Shown piece by piece: positions 35,846 to 47,572 of a DNA stretch of 64,000 nucleotides. Under the pieces are notes generated by a model. The model was not told the DNA's origin. It saw only the letters and a program-made list of their open reading frames with translations, and did not search any database. The stretch is from Cycas panzhihuaensis (taxonomy: Eukaryota; Cycadophyta), in contig CM041465.1 of the NCBI GenBank assembly GCA_023213395.1, forward strand, positions 54,257,741 to 54,321,740. Direction: 5' to 3'. How positions within the stretch are numbered: the first letter of the stretch is position 1; each line of letters begins with the position of its first letter. The position numbers were made by a program, and so were the translations under genes.

Positions 35846-36117
35846 CTAGTGACCATACTAGGGAACTGCTAGTAGGAAACTAGTTTTGCTTCCTTTTTTC
35901 GTTGGTGTTCTTGCTTTTAGGTAGCTTTCCTATCTTGATTTTCAGTTGGGCAGCCCCCAACATATCTATTTTATACCCCTTTCATTTTCTTCGAACAATG
36001 CTCGTAAAGATGTTACATGTGACATTTCTCACATCGCCTGTGAGGTTTGCCGCCATTATTAGAAGACCCATCACCTTATTCCCTTCTATTATAAGATCCC
36101 AATTCTATAATGGAAGG
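35846..36117 (+). pseudogene. gag: Element E leader and first 33 codons of gag, cut by element C
   Basis: The primer site (TAGTGACCATACTAGGGA, near 35845-35862), leader and TTTTCAG acceptor (ends 35945) match element A. The gag start at 36017 is followed at once by TGA and another TGA at positions that are CGA (Arg) in D, then CCATTATTAGAAGAC as in A, a TAA, and ATGGAAGG at 36110. Element C begins at 36118. E's remaining part would lie past 64000. Confidence 0.85.
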
Positions 36118-38841
36118 TGGACGTGCGTCTACGAGATAGCTACCTAACTAAATAGGAATGGTAAGAGCAGTTGATAATATAATCGAGAAAGGGACCTATA
36201 AGTAGGGCAAGTACCATGCAGGGCACCAGGCGCCTGCAGCCAGTTCTGGACACCGCAATGGAATATAGCTACCAAAGGGTGATCCCCCCACTTCAAGCAA
36301 GAGGTGAGGAGACATAGGGTTAGCCTAGGTTGACCTAAAGGAAGGATCCTCCTACCCTTAGATGGCTAGAAGGGAAAGGAGAGAGACCTTTGAGGGTTTC
36401 CCTAGAGCAACGGGAAACAAAGAAGGATAGGCAAGTAGGCGGCCTATGGACGGGGTTACCTTGGCTATCCGGCAAAGCAGGGAACCAAGAGAAAGTAAGA
36501 GGGATGACCCAAGGAGGTGGGTCAAGGTAGGCCTAAGCAAACTAACCAAATACACAAATAATAAGGAGAGAAGGAAGCTTGCACAGCAAAGGGAGGGAAA
36601 AGGTGAGAAGGGAGGTTTCCTAAGACCTCTTCCTATGGCTGAAGAAGATGCAAGCAACAAAGTAAATAAAGCATGAACCAAAAGCAAGGTTGATTTCCTT
36701 TCTATTTCCAATAAGTTAATTACTACTATGTAAAGGAAATTCAAAAGGAAATGGTGATAGAGTGAAGTGAAAGTGTGTACTTAGAATGGAAGCGTGTCAT
36801 GATGGTGGCACTCCTAAGGGACACCCAAAACTACTCCACAAGGCGCGGCAGTCGTGGGGCATCACGGCCGATCAGAATAAGGGGCTCCCTTACCTTCCCC
36901 AGAAAAATACTCGAGTACCAAACCAAGGAAAGAAAGGGACCAAGTACTAGCAATAAATGAAGTATAAAAAATACAACATGAATGGATGCGCTTACCGGTA
37001 AAGGGACAAATGGAGAAAGGTCCTTTGTACTTTTCAAACACCTGCAAGTAAATGACAACCTCCCCTCCTTCTGGAGAAAGGGTACTAACATGCAATGGTA
37101 AGATCCTAACAATACATGTCTATGTAAAACAAATATAAACTTAAACACGTATGAGTTAGCATCAACATAGTGATGATAATATGTAAAGGAGGACAACCAA
37201 AGTAAATGGAAAGTAACTGGTAATCCTCAGAGTGGCCCACCTCCCGCAAAGAACAACCCCAACCTCCCCCAAAAGCCACAAGGTAGAGAGGGTAATGCTA
37301 AGAAAGATGGCTAGAAATAGTAGCAAGGGAGTTGGAAGGAGCCAAAGAGAACCTACGGTAAGTCGGGGTGCTATGAAGAGCAAATTGGGCTGCCGGGAAA
37401 AGAGTTGGGCAAAGGACAAGCGGTTGGGACTTATGTGAGTTGCCCAGACCTAAGCACAAGCCCTCAAACCAGCACTGTAACGTGTGACAGCGCTAATTTT
37501 AGTGGCTAAGGAAGGCCCAACAAACCCTTGTTTAAGTGCCAAGGATAGCACGGGGCAAGAGAGAAGATTTTGGGGGCTAAAAGCCGCTTGAGGAGCGTGG
37601 AAGGTGGTACGGAATCCACCCAGCTCTCTCCCAAACCCTATGCAACCCCTCTTTGCCACTGCCTTGAGCAACAAATACAGACAAGGAGGCACTAATAATA
37701 GGAGTAAAACAGCCCAATACAAAGAGGAAAATAACCTTCAAAAACCCAAGCAAGAGGACAGACAAAATAGGGCATCAATTGAATAAGAAAATAACTCAAA
37801 TCAATGAATACCTGAGAAGAGGAGGAGAGGCTCTTGCCTCAATCAAGGGCTGGTAAGGAGGGGCTGAGAAATCAACCCAAAAACTGTGGTGTAGTAGGTT
37901 TGGAGCCCTACTAATGGAGTTAGAGGAAGAACACCTGCACTTGAAACGCTTGATGGCCGCCTGGGCAAGAATCCGTTGAGATCTCTCCAAAGGGGTCCTC
38001 TCCAAGGTGTATGAAGGGCTGGGAAGATGTCCTAGCCATACCAAAGGAGATTTGGGCACTGGAGGAGAGGTGCAAGCCCTATAGCAGTAGTAGGGCAGTA
38101 GAGAATAGTAGAGCACAGAGTGGTTTCCTTGAGGAGCAATCTAAAAAATAAGCAAAAGTCCTAAAAAATGAGTAAATAATGACTCAAATACCCAACCCAA
38201 ACCCTAAAACGAGCAATTAGGGTGCAATTGGCAATGAGTTAAGTCATGAGACATATGGTAGTTTTGCAATAAATGCAAATTTGCCACGATGGATTTTAAA
38301 AAAATAAATTAGAACAGTCATACCGCTACAAAATCCACGGTACCGCAGATTTTCTGGTGGTACCACAAAAATCACAGCAGTATTAGCCCAGAGGCAAAAC
38401 CAGGCCTGGCCAGCCAGTCTAAGCTGTGGGCAAATGACAAAAAGGGCTAATGGGAGGCTGAGACATCTACCCGAGGGTAAACAAGCCAACAAATGAGTCT
38501 AGAAGAGCAAAAATAGGATCCAAGCGATGTGGCAAGTCAACCAAACAATGACAGGTCATCACACGGGCAGAGGTGGTGCAAGCCAAGTGGGTCTTTGAGC
38601 GAGAAGGGCAGAATGCGGGAAGTGGAGTGGCCACCAGGCTGCCATACTCACTGGAAGTGTGCCCCTGCTATAGTCGTCACAGGCTAAATAGGTGTAGACG
38701 AAGACAAAATCATCTACAAGGCCACAGACATGCACACATGCAAGCAAACACTCATCAAAAGAAAGCGATGATAAGGTGAGAAACATACCTGCACTTACCT
38801 GAGTTAGTGATTCTGTATCCATTCCTAGAAGTCAGGAAACA
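36118..38841 (-). repeat. Element C 3' LTR
   Basis: At 2724 bp this is the longest LTR here. On the minus strand it reads TGTTTCCTGACTTCTAGG...GCGTCCA, so it ends CCA where A, B, D and E end TTTCA. It keeps the conserved CTCAGGTAAGTGCAGGTAT near the start and four phased units at exact 20-bp spacing (38320, 38340, 38360, 38380). The block 36118-36440 matches the 5' LTR at 61453-61780. Confidence 0.9.
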
Positions 38842-38854
38842 CTACCCCCTTGGT
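38842..38854 (-). other. Element C polypurine tract
   Basis: On the minus strand CCAAGGGGGTAG adjoins TGTTTCC, as in A, B and D. Confidence 0.78.
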
Positions 38855-39189
38855 AGCAAAGCCTCGCCGCTCGGAAGCCTGGTGCGATGGTGAATGCTAG
38901 CAACACAACTGTCAGTAGCACATGTGTATATAGATATATCAATCAAGATCATAACAGTAGGCAAGGGTGCTGGCAAGTGTCATGGCGGAACATGTGGATA
39001 CGAAGCGGCGGTGGAGACAACATAGGGGCTGCCTATGAGCCACCTGGGAACCAACTGGAAAAATGAAAAAGGCGAGGGGACTGCCCCCACCACAAAAGAT
39101 GCAGCAAGGTGTGCATAACCAGTAGAGAGTAAGCAAGTGGCAGGCACCATAGTTTTACCTCATTAGCAGCTAGGTTTCAGAGGTGCGAA

Positions 39190-39710
39190 TGGGTCGCAAC
39201 ACGAAGTGCAAAATGACCTAGGGCTCGGGCAACAGGGCGGCCAGATAAGCCTCAGGGATGGTTAGTAAGGAGAGGAAGGTAATGCTTAAGGATGAGGCAA
39301 ATGAGACTATCTGCCTCAGCGTTGAGGGCCCAAGGGCTATGCTGGATATTGACGGAAGAGAAGCGGTCCAGGAGAGATCTGGTGGTAGAAGCAAGAGTCC
39401 TCAAGTGAGGACATCGCACCTGGTAAGCCTGGGTGAGATAAGACACCACAACTTGAGAGTCAAAAAGTAAAACAATGGATCTATGATGGAAAGGAGAGCA
39501 TCAGTAAGGGCTTCAATGATAGCTATATATTCAGCTTCATTGTTAGTAGCCTCTGGGAGGAAGATCCTAAAGCATAGGAGGTTGTGTCTAGAAGGGCTAC
39601 AGAGAATCCATGTTGCAGCAGAAGGTCCAGGATTACCGCGGCTTCCGCCGTCAGTAAAAATGTATATGGATATGGGTGACACAAAAGTCCTGGTAGTCAA
39701 TGAATAAAAA
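39190..39710 (-). pseudogene. Element C archaeal-type RNase H (aRNH)
   Basis: RVT_3-type RNase H between the antisense gene and the 3' LTR. It reads SIYIFTDGGSRGNPGPSAA, TNNEAEYIAIIEAL, then a one-base frameshift near 39485, then DSQVVVSYLTQAYQVRCPH, SSVNIQH and NAEADSLICLI. All four expected acidic residues (TDGG, AEY, DSQ, EADS) are coded, though in two frames. Upstream on the minus strand (39711-40150) a conserved tract shared with B and D holds no clear domain; it may be leader or intron, as an AG lies just before the first Met in D. Confidence 0.83.
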
Positions 39711-40193
39711 AAATAATACTCGAAAGGCAAGTAAAAAGTGGTCGTGAAGGGTAGGAGGACCTAGTAATGAGGTTACCCAGGGTAAGAGTAAGTGGTCTGA
39801 TCACTGTCAGAGAGTGGTCAAAGGAAAAAAATCCTCTTGGGGCGCCAAAGGGTCACTTCAAAAAGTGAAACATGCCCCCGAGCAGGGGAGCATTCCCTTT
39901 GGGGACCCCAAGAGCGAGAAAGGACTGCAGAAATGAGTCCAGGGTGATGAAACAAGCCAAACGAGTATAAACTCGGGCATGCATGGGAGTGGCATGTAAA
40001 ACGAGATAGAAAGGCCTAGGAAAAAATGCAAAAATGAAGCACCATAAATGCACCTGCGAGAAAGCACAAAAAGGATGTCAAGAGAGCACAACAGGTGACA
40101 GGGCCAAAAGGCAAAGGCAGTCAAGGAAACAGGATGGTCCCAACGGCTGTCGCAGAGCCAAAAATGGAAGAAGTGCCCATTGGGGCCCCTGCC

Positions 40194-40200
40194 TATATAA
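40194..40200 (+). promoter_or_regulatory. TATA box of the antisense gene in C
   Basis: TATATAA in GCCTATATAAGGAAATC, identical core to B (22035-22041). The following 130 bp, with GAGAAACCAGAGCCATTCCC and AGCGGAGCACCGCC, are also conserved, as expected for a transcription start and leader. Element D has lost this box and the gene together. Confidence 0.62.
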
Positions 40201-40629
40201 GGAAATCAAATAGAAAATGGATTCATTTTTACCGGTTCTCGTGAGAAACCAGAGCCATTCCCTTACACAGCGGAGCACCGCCTAACTTTGGAGGCATGCG
40301 GGGAGAGATTAGACCATTGGATCAGAGAGCAGAGAGAGCCAGCGAGATCGGTAGGATGAGATGGCAATAGTGAGACTGGATCTAGTGAGTGGATGTCACT
40401 AAACCTAACCCATTTCAAAGTTTGAATTTCATTGGTTTTTTATAGTTTTTGTGTAATTTTAGTGCCCCTTATGGGCAACCGGAGGCCTCTCAGAGTCTGA
40501 ATCAAAGCCGAAAAGAGGCGGGGACCTGGGCATTAGGGAGCCCTAGTCCCAGTGGGCCCCACAGGGTCCACCAGAAGAAATTTTTTGATTTTCGAGGCAG
40601 AAATTCCCTCTTTTTGGGGGTCATCGTTC

Positions 40630-40733
40630 GTATCGCGGTAAAGATTGCAGTGCCGTGATCATTATCGCGGGGCCCAATCGCCGCGGGACCCAGGCCAAAC
40701 TTAGTGGTACTGCTAAGTTTGGCATGGTATGAA
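40630..40733 (+). promoter_or_regulatory. Six-unit phased motif array in the antisense leader of C
   Basis: Motif cores start at 40630 (GTATCGC), 40650 (GTGCCGT), 40670 (GGGCCCA), 40687 (GACCC), 40707 (GTACTGC) and 40727 (GTATGAA): spacing 20, 20, 17, 20, 20. The spacer AAACTTAG between units is also that of the LTR arrays. An AATAAAG lies 20 bp beyond. The array is placed between the TATATAA box and the first coding exon, so it sits in the leader or first intron, or belongs to a second promoter. Confidence 0.65.
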
Positions 40734-40861
40734 GGCAGAAAAGGAGAATAAAGATAGGAGGGCCAAAAGAGCCCCAAATCACAGACAAAGAGAGTTGAGA
40801 GAGGGTAAGGAGTGATGATAACTGACATGAAGCTAACTTTGATCATTTTTTATGTGGACAG

Positions 40862-42764
40862 GCTGTCATCGCGGTGGATAACCGCGAGAACGTAGGTATG
40901 GCCATGTTGAGTTACATGGAGATGGCATCACAAGAGGACAGGGAGATCCTACAGAGGTGTGGCCTATACCAGGCCCTCAAGACACCTTAGTATGCATCAG
41001 ATCAGAGGTTGCTGGTCGACATTGTATCCCATTGGGATAGGAGGAGATATGTATTCTACCTACCTCAGGTAGGTGATGTGATGGTTACGTCGAGAGACAT
41101 ACGGCGGATACTGGGAGTACCGGCAACTGGGAGGCTAGTGAGACTGGGGATGCTGCCTAGCACCGAGGCAGTACACAAGGAGGTAGCCCTATTCTTCACA
41201 AGAGCTGATAGGTGGGAGCGGAGGGGAGCTCCCCTCCAGACCATACTGATGTTAGGGATTCCTCGAGTGAGGAAGTTGGTTATATTGTGCATTCTGTTCT
41301 GGATTTCCTAGAAACAGAACTATAGAGAGCTACCAGGTGGATGGTTGGATGCAGTATGTCACTGCGAAGTAGGCGAGAGGATGGACTGGGTAACCCTGAT
41401 AGTAGCGAACCTCGTCGCCCAACTAGACACTATCAGGATGACTGGTAGAGGTGGGTTGTCATATAGCACATTACTATAGTGTTGGTTCTTTGATCATTTC
41501 ACAGTAGTGGTAACAGCGAGGGGACCACACCCCATCACACAGCAGGCCCCGATGGTCCACAGGTGGTAGACTCGGTTGAGAGGGATAGAGGACCAGGCCC
41601 ATGTCTGATGATCGGTGGAGGCGATATCACTAGACCTCCTCACCCTACCAGACTACGTAGCAGAGCCCTATAGGATGGTGAGGTGGGACAATGATGATGA
41701 GGCAGGCAAAGTAGGAGCACCTGCAGGCGATGATGATGGAGATGATGGAGGAGATGGGGCCAACCTGTCATGACCTGCAAGAGAGGCAAGTCCTTCAAGG
41801 ACGGCAGGAGGTGCAGAGGGGCCATATGGGGCTGCGAGAGGAGAGGCAGGCCCATCAGGAGCATAGGACGAGAGTAGGGAGCTAGTGACCAGGGCCCGTA
41901 GGCTACGGATCGTGAGGAGATCCAGAGGGATGAGAGTTGACCTGGTCCCTATGAGGAGGGAGGCCCAGGTAGAGGAGGTGCTTGAGGATGAGGCACCTAC
42001 AGCTGGCAGAGAGCCAGGAGAGGAGGATGCTGCATGACCAGAGGAGCTGGCAGCCACAACATGTGAGACCTAACCATTTCCAGAGTCGTTTGGCATCCAG
42101 ATAGATATTTGATTTGGTTTGATCATGGTATATAGTGAGATATATACTGACACATGGCATGTTGCATTGGTAGGTGCAGTAGAGATCCATAGATTGATAG
42201 AGGCTATGGTGAGGGAGCTATTCCCTCAGGTATATGCAGAGAGGCAATCGCCCATCCAGGCAGGAGATGAGCCTAGAGCGGTAGGTGCCCACATGGAGGC
42301 ATTCGCCCTGTTGGTGAGGGCGAGAGACATATAGGCCGCAGAGTCCCAAGAGCACATGACATTCTGGGGACAACTGCAGCAGGAGCGAGATGAGGTGAGG
42401 CGCGAGAGGGATGAGCTACATAGATAGGTGCAAGCTTTAGAGGCATAGGGCGGAGCACGCAGAGATGCCGAGAGCAGAGTCCAGATAGCGGTACTCATAG
42501 AGCACCTTAGAGTGACAGAGGAGGGACTCCAAGGAGAGAGGGATCATATCCAGGCTTGATATGATCAGCTGGTGGCTCAGATGGCGTCGAGATCAAGCTA
42601 GAGCAAGACATATACCCACACGGTGGCGACGACCCCAAGACGACCACGAGATAAAGGGAGCAAGGTAGGCAGCTAGTGGAGGCCCAGGAGGAGCCTCACA
42701 GGGATGTGGTCCCCAGGAGAGGGATCACATAGACTGGGAGATGGTACCCCAGGAGCGGGACAGT
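40862..42764 (+). pseudogene. Element C antisense gene: plant-mobile-domain-like protein with heptad-rich C-terminus
   Basis: The better of two copies, opposite to gag-pol. After an acceptor ATGTGGACAG (ends 40861) the frame reads AVIAVDNRENVGMAMLSYME, RCGLYQALKTP, stop, SDQRLLVDIVSHWDRRRYVF, QVGDVMVTSRDIRRILGVPA, then FFTRADRWERRG, LPGGWLDAV, WVTLIVANLVAQLDTIR. Similarity to plant mobile/plant transposon protein domains is by pattern only. Exon 2 ends with an acidic Gly/Ser/Pro linker. The intron is 42063-42173 (GTGAGA...TTGGTAG); splicing restores frame into VEIHRLIEAMVRELF, a heptad-rich stretch and RRSLTGMWSPGEGSHRLGDG. The stops are mostly TAG, some at Gln positions judging from flanking codons. 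About 600 residues if restored; role unknown. Confidence 0.72.
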
Positions 42765-43416
42765 AGTAGAGTAGGAGATGTACATATTGGCTCTAACAGG
42801 GGAAAGCACGGGCATCTAGGGGGTCATATATAGGATCATATAATTGTACCCCCCCTACAAGGACACCAGCTTCCCATATGTATATTATAATATAATTTTT
42901 TTATTGTATATATATATGGGATAATTGGAACCCCATTTGGACATGAGATGCTGTGTATATATCATGTGTGGATGGCATGTATGTTTATTTTGTATGTTGT
43001 AAATGTTAAGTTGTGAATATTTTATTGTATGATGTACACGTTCCCTTCCATGTATGGCTATATGTCTAATAGGAATACATACAACTATCGTGAGTGGAGA
43101 CAATAGAGAGATGTGAAGTTAGAGGATAGAGCGGCATACACATCTACGGAAGAGCATAGTGGAATATGCGAAGAAAACGGTAGGCAGGAGAGAGGAGCAA
43201 CGATGCTCCAAAGTGTCGTCCCAATTGGGGAATGCCCAAGTAGGAAGACAAAAGTTCCCGAGAGGGTACGGGAACGCGGATTCTGTGGGAGGAACCAGAA
43301 AGAAGAAGAAGGATCCATCTTAAATTGCCATTCTACCCATGGTTGGGAAGAATGGGGATAACCTAAGATGGTAGTTTAGGCACATTTTAGAGCAGGGCGA
43401 AGGGATCGCCAAAAGA
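42765..43416. other. Convergent 3' region between the antisense gene and integrase in C
   Basis: Non-coding, shared with B and D. It holds a TA-rich run (42908-42918), then T-rich sequence with TTGTATGTTGTAAATG (42990-43006) and TTTTATTGTATGATG (43020-43034), a plausible plant poly(A) region for the antisense transcript. The block 43200-43395 is the unit that B has twice. Confidence 0.45.
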
Positions 43417-44540
43417 TCATGCGTAAAACTTTTTAAGGAATTTCCCATTAACAGCTTTCTCAAATTCAAGCCCTTCTAGGGTGGCTATCCTATAGGCACC
43501 ATTACCGAGGGATTCGATAATGATGAAAGGACTGACCCATCGGGGTTTGAACTTAGTCAAGCGATCATGGAGATACTCAAGCTTGAGGACGTGGTCCCCA
43601 GGAAACAAAGGATGAGAATGAAGGTATTTATTATAGGTCCTTTGTGAGCAAGCTTTGGATGCTAGGTTAGCCTGATAAGTGACTAAGCGTCTCTCATCCA
43701 AAGCCTTGAGGTCTAGAAGGTGAGCCTGACAGATCGTCTCTTCGTCGATGAGACCTCGAAGGGAGGCTCGCAAGGAAGGAATATCCACCTCCAGTGGGAG
43801 TACCGCCTCAGTACCATAGACCAGGGAGAACGGGGTCATTCCTGTGGCGGAACGGATAGAGGTGCGGTAAGCCCATAAAACGGAGGGCAGCTGAAGGTGC
43901 CAATCCTTTTAGGATTGAGCAGCAGTTTTCTTGAGAATGCTGATGAGAGCCTTATTGAAAGACTCCACTTGGCCGTTTGCCTGAGGGTAGTAAGGGGAGG
44001 AAGAGGGTTCCATTGTCAGTGATTAGGACGTTCGGAATCCCAAAACGACAAATGATGTGCTGGTAAATGAACATGGCAATCGTTTTACCAAGGGTAGTGA
44101 TCAAGGGGATGGCCTCTGCCCATTTAGTGAAATACTCCATGGTAGTCAAGATAAACTTACGCTGCGACGAAGAAGGCAGGGAGATAGCTCCAATGAGGTC
44201 TAGTCCCCACTGAGCAAAAGGCCATGGTGAAACTATAAGATGCAGGGCCTCGGAAGGCACATAGGAGATGTTGGCATGTTCCTGACATCACCGACATCTC
44301 AGAGTAAAGGCATGAGCATCCTTGAAAAGGAATGGCTAAAAATAACCCATGCAAAGGATCCTCTGAGCCATCGACTGGCCCCCAAAGTGACCTCCACAAA
44401 TACTGTGGTGGCATTCGTGAAGTACCTGGTCAACTTCATCAGTAGTGACGTAGTGGAAGAGGATCCCATTGAAGGACCTCTTGTACAATACCTCATCCAT
44501 GAGGAGGTATTGCGTGGCAGAAGTCTAGATACGAGATCTA
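43417..44540 (-). pseudogene. pol: Element C integrase (core internally deleted)
   Basis: Order on the minus strand: an HHCC zinc region (near 44430-44280; HECHHSICGGHFGG then a C-x2-C pair), the catalytic core with QWGLDLIGAI (first Asp), TKWAEAIPL, FGIPNVLITDNGT (second Asp), then the PQANGQVESFNKAL block with the Glu, and a C-terminal part MTPFSLVYGTEAVLPLEV ... RWVSPFIIIE ... GKFLKKFYA ending at 43417. Between TDNGT (about 44015) and the PQANGQ block some 25-30 codons are missing and the frame shifts, so the D,D,E spacing is destroyed. It would have inserted cDNA; this copy cannot. Confidence 0.87.
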
Positions 44541-44546
44541 ACTTTA

Positions 44547-45920
44547 CTACTGACATTGGGGCGGTATTGTTGCTGTAAGATACCGCACTATATCACCATA
44601 CCACTCATTGTCAATGAGTGGATGGGGAGATACCCCCTGAATCATCAGGATAGACTCATCAGGGAGAGAGTCGTCAATGGGGGCACCAAAGGAGTTAGGG
44701 ATAGAAGCATCTGCGAGTTGCTCGGCCACTACCATTCCCTTCTTTAATTTTTGGTTAACGATATGGAGGTCGAATTCTTGAAGTAGGACGGCCCACCGAC
44801 CGGCCTTACCCGTCAAATCTGAACGAGTTAGCAAGTATCGCAAGGGATCGGATTGAACGATCACCTTGGTGGTATTGCCAAGCAAGTAATATCTGAACTT
44901 CTTGGTCGCATGGACCAAGGAGAGGCACTCCTTTTCAGCAGAGGAATAGTTAAGTTCAACAGCCACGAGGGTGCGGCTGATGAAATATATAGCTCTCTTG
45001 ATTCCTAAGTCATCCTCCTGAGCTAACATAGCACCCAAGGACTCGTCAGTCATTGAGGTATATAGGACGAAGGACCTATCAAATCGAGGAGGTGCCAACG
45101 TAGGAGCGGAAGCAAGGGCTTCCTTAAGTTCTTTGAAGGCTTTTTGGGTCTTGTTAGACTAGTCAAATGGAGCTCCCTTCTTCAATAGGTTCATGAGGGA
45201 TTTAGCACTCATAGTGAAGTCTACTAAGAAGCGCCTAAGAAAACTGAGCCTTTCTAGAAACGACTTAATCTGTCATTGAGTTCTAGGCGGTGGCATATCA
45301 AGGATTGCCCTGACCTTGTCAGGGTCAATTTGAATTCCTTATTTGGACACAAGGAACCTAAGGAATTTACCTGAGGTAACGGCAAACACACACTTGAGCG
45401 GATTTAAACTGATGTGATACTTGCGATATCGTGAGAAGATGGCACGTAAGTTGAATGGATGATGGGCACTGACATGGGAGAGACCCATCATATCATCCAT
45501 GAAGACCTCCAATGTGTTATCAATGAGGTCATAGAAAATGAAATGCATGGCTCTTTAGTAAGTAGCATCTACATTCTTAAGACTAAAGGGCATCGCCTTG
45601 TAGGCGAAGGTACCCCAAGGTGTAGTGAAGGCTGTCTTGTGGCAGTCTTTAGGAGAAATCTAAATTTAGTTATAGCCGAAGAAGCCATCCATTAGAGACA
45701 TGACTTCAAATCCAATGGTGTGATCAATAATTTGATCGATAAAGGGTAGCGGGAAGTTGTCCTTAGGACAAGCATTGTTGATGTCGTGAAAATCAACACA
45801 TATATGAATTGCCCCATTCTTTTTAGTAACGGGGACAATATTGGAGACCCATTTAGGGTAGTAAATGGAAGTAATAAGCCTAGCGTCTAGAAGCTTCTCA
45901 ACCTCCATCTTGACGACGAC
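44547..45920 (-). pseudogene. pol: Element C reverse transcriptase C-terminal part and RT-linked RNase H
   Basis: Same frame throughout, broken by stops only. RT resumes right after element D at VVKMEVEKLLDARL, then PKWVSNIVPV, HICVDFHDINNACPKDNFPL, FEVMSLMDGFFGYN (motif A Asp), VFMDDMMG (the YxDD-type motif with Phe and Met), and a thumb region. RNase H follows from 45098: RSFVLYTSMTDESLGAML, SAEKECLSLVHATKKFRYYL, VIVQSDPLRYLL. The N-terminal part of RT is at 57165-57547. Together with aRNH the element has two RNase H domains, the arrangement known for the Tat group. Confidence 0.88.
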
Positions 45921-47572
45921 TGAAACACTCGCTACGGGGCGGTGATCCTACATCTAACAAAAAGATATAAGAATGCACTATGCTGACTAAGCTAGGCAGC
46001 GAGGACCTAATCTCGCAGGGCTTCCGTGCACTAGAGTGCAAATTTGGGACTGCAAGGTGCCTGGTTGCTTCCAGGTAGCCATGCAAAATAAGGCCTTCCT
46101 ACCCTTCAGATGGCCGGGAAGGAGAGAGAAAGCCTTGCACGTTGCATCTTCTCAAGGCAATGAGAAGGCAATGAATAGGAGGGCAACTAACTAATGTGCA
46201 AGCAAACGGGATAAAAGGTGCGACGGAGGGGCAGCTCAGATACGATGCAAGCAGGCTATCTATGCTATGCTATATAAAGCAAGAAATAATGCAAAAGGAT
46301 GAATGTGCTTTCCCTTTTTCCTTTATGTTCTTTTACAATTTCCTAACTACCCAGGCAAATGCATGAAAAGGAAATAGTGTAAAAGGGGATATACAGGAAG
46401 CAAGGGGAGTACCTGGATCCGGCGCTTGAATGGAGGTGCTGCTTGTCTCTCTAAGTCCCGCTCCTTCTTTCTCCATTCTCTGAGCATATAATGCCGATCG
46501 GCGGTGGTTGTCGGAAGCGATGGAAGAGGGGTTCACTTACCTCCCCTTAAGCATGCAAGAGCAAATAAAACGGAAAAAACAGAAAGCCTGAAACTAAAGA
46601 AAGAAATGTACTACGTGGGAAACTAACCTGTAACGGGCTCGTCCCACATACCACTCCGCCAATGTGCGATCTTGCAAACAGGTGAGAAGAGCACCTTCCT
46701 CTCGGAAGAGAGGCCACAAGATATACCAAGAAATATATATATATATATAAACTGAAATCAAATAAAACTAAGATCTAAACTAAGCATCAGAATGTAACAA
46801 AACGAAATGGCAACATACACGAAACGCTCTCACCACCATGCACCATGAAAACACTCGAAAGGGAAAGGAGTATAGCCTCGGGATAGCTAACTCAGAGACC
46901 TCCACGGGACTTGGGAAGGAAAACTAGTTGGCAATGAGGTAGTGACGGGTTGTCTGTGCCAATCGGAATGCCCTAACTAAATCCCCTAAACTCCCTTAGC
47001 CTGTTTCCTAAGAAAGCACGGATGGCAAAGGGAAAGAGGACAAGGGACGGAACCCTTGGGGAGAAGGACAGCAATGGGGGATGGAACACCGCCTACCTCC
47101 CTCAAATCCTTGTATGTACTCCTTTACACCAGCTAACTAAGGAAAGAGTGAAAGAGATAGCTTAGGGGAAATTGAGGGGCTCCAAAGAAACAACAGGAAG
47201 GTACCCCTAATCTAGAGCAACACTATGAAGAGAACTATCGCTAACTAGGATCACATTCATTGAGAAGCAAAAGAAAACAAAAAAAGAAAAAGAATTTGCA
47301 AGTAGAAACAAGAAGTACCTTGTATGGGGAAGATCAAGCATGCACTTTGCTACTAGGAACAGCAGTAATAAACAACATATAGGGATTGATCATGAATGGT
47401 TCTTGTAAGAGTGTGGATGAAGGGAACTCCTTGCAAGTTTGGAGCCTTGGAAGTTGGCTCTTGAAGCAACTTTTGTGTGAAGAAGTCACTTAAATCCTTG
47501 AGCACCTGCAAAGAAGAATGGAGCTTACTGTGGAGAGTAGTAGGAGGCAGCAATAGCCCTACAAGTCTAGCT

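Larger units (their letters stand above)
36118..45920 (-). mobile_element. Element C, 3' portion (3' LTR, aRNH, antisense gene, integrase, RNase H, RT C-terminus)
   Basis: The left piece of a minus-strand element that continues at 57165-61780 on the far side of element D. Together they give the fullest copy in the window: with a complete 5' LTR it would be about 16.8 kb. The left LTR end TGGACGTGCG abuts E's gag, and GAAGG (36113-36117) is the left target site. RT resumes in the same frame after D, which proves the two pieces are one element. Confidence 0.93.

Noticed and set aside
36358-37722. Several 60-128 codon frames in the C 3' LTR
   Set aside because: Hydrophobic low-complexity translations of LTR sequence; no similarity, no conservation with the other LTRs.
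41640-42498. Minus-strand frames opposite the antisense gene in C, which could have been part of pol
   Set aside because: They have no pol motifs, while the plus-strand reading matches B in frame, intron position and tail.
46733-46752. TA dinucleotide run (also 24800, 42908, 55498)
   Set aside because: A simple short microsatellite inside LTRs or 3' regions; no function can be supported.
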